Positions 36,509-36,753 of a stretch of DNA of 36,753 nt are shown here, piece by piece (positions within the stretch are counted from its first letter, which is position 1; the number at the start of each line of letters is the position of its first letter). The stretch is taken from the IMG/VR virus record IMGVR_UViG_3300044699_000156, positions 1 to 36,753 of that record. One strand, written 5' to 3'. The stretch is from a virus. Position numbers and translations under genes: made by a program. The notes beneath the pieces were generated by a model that was not told where the DNA came from, ran no database searches, and saw only the letters and a list, made by a program, of their open reading frames with translations.

Positions 36509-36753
36509 ATGAAAAAGACATTCGGAACTCATGTTACTTGAACACACGATCGAAGAATTTAACCTATGGATGATGATGTCAATTGATTATCGGCGTTGCC
36601 TGGAACACGATATCATTGGTTATATCGGTTTAACAATGCAGCATACAGAAAGCCTAAAAATCATACACTTTATGCCAACAAAGACTTTTATGTTGTCTTG
36701 TTGATACTTTAAAGAGAGAATGTGCTGATACACCCAACTTTAAAGTTATTTGC
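36509..36753 (+). CDS. Partial small protein at window end (frameshifted)
   Basis: Strong GGAGG ribosome site. MKKTFGTHV, then after one base LLEHTIEEFNLWMMMSIDYR and RCLEHDIIGYIGLTMQHTES LK in a single frame. It runs to the end of the window with a later stop in that frame near 36706, or beyond if shifted again. It precedes the missing 5' part of the capsid gene if the map is circular. Not recognised. Confidence 0.35.

Noticed and set aside
1-36753. Direct circular closure of the window
   Set aside because: The right end lacks the intron P1-P5 core that must precede base 1.
1-36753. CRISPR arrays and tRNA genes
   Set aside because: No evenly spaced repeat-spacer pattern and no convincing T-arm/acceptor pairing was found by eye; a tRNA could be hidden in the error-rich parts.

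Overview
The window is most of a tailed bacteriophage genome of podovirus type (short tail). It carries a terminase and portal, an N4-gp56-like major capsid protein, a head-tail adaptor, a tail nozzle, an ejection-type internal virion protein and several tail fibres. Base composition is moderately AT-rich and the host-type promoters are sigma70-like. Nothing here names the host. The sequence looks like a long-read assembly in which some stretches were never polished: about 1.8-15.1 kb, 19.2-21.6 kb and 24.5-27.4 kb mostly hold clean reading frames. About 16.4-19.2 kb, 21.6-24.5 kb and 27.4-36.75 kb are full of single-base insertions and deletions that break recognisable genes, including the essential terminase and portal.

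Layout: 1-1758 is the 3' part of the major capsid gene, cut by three closely related group I introns. The first (A) starts before the window and carries an antisense LAGLIDADG homing endonuclease gene in its P6 loop; the next two (B and C, 201 and 226 nt) are minimal and are separated from each other and from A by exons of only 48 and 44 nt. 1769-12215 (+) is the late structural operon: two proteins with related beta-domains, adaptor, a fibre-like protein, a free-standing HNH endonuclease wedged into the start of the nozzle gene, nozzle, two small virion proteins and a 911-residue internal virion protein. 12228-13326 (-) is an accessory cassette led by a GIY-YIG endonuclease with a ribbon-helix-helix tail, driven by its own promoter, which overlaps a 12-bp operator-like array. 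13392-22450 (+) is the fibre region, interrupted at 15.2 kb by a second HNH gene whose start codon is buried in a 17-bp hairpin. Two fibre-region genes (at 13436 and 16137) follow an identical 30-nt leader.

22455-26535 (-) is an early operon with an ERF single-strand annealing protein and a small HTH protein at its head. Back-to-back sigma70 promoters at 26.6 kb separate it from a rightward unit of two coiled-coil proteins (one exported) closed by a strong terminator. From 27.4 kb on, genes run rightward but are damaged: RusA resolvase, large terminase, portal and small proteins can still be read by joining frames. The order terminase - portal - small genes - (gap) - capsid - adaptor - nozzle - ejection protein - fibres is normal podovirus order if the map is circular, but the two window ends do not join directly: the 5' exons of the capsid gene and the 5' half of intron A are missing.

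The most notable content is the load of mobile DNA and its regulation: three introns and four homing endonuclease genes of three families, with different apparent ways of controlling expression (antisense placement with its own promoter, an RBS-sequestering hairpin with an internal promoter, and an autoregulatory-looking operator array).
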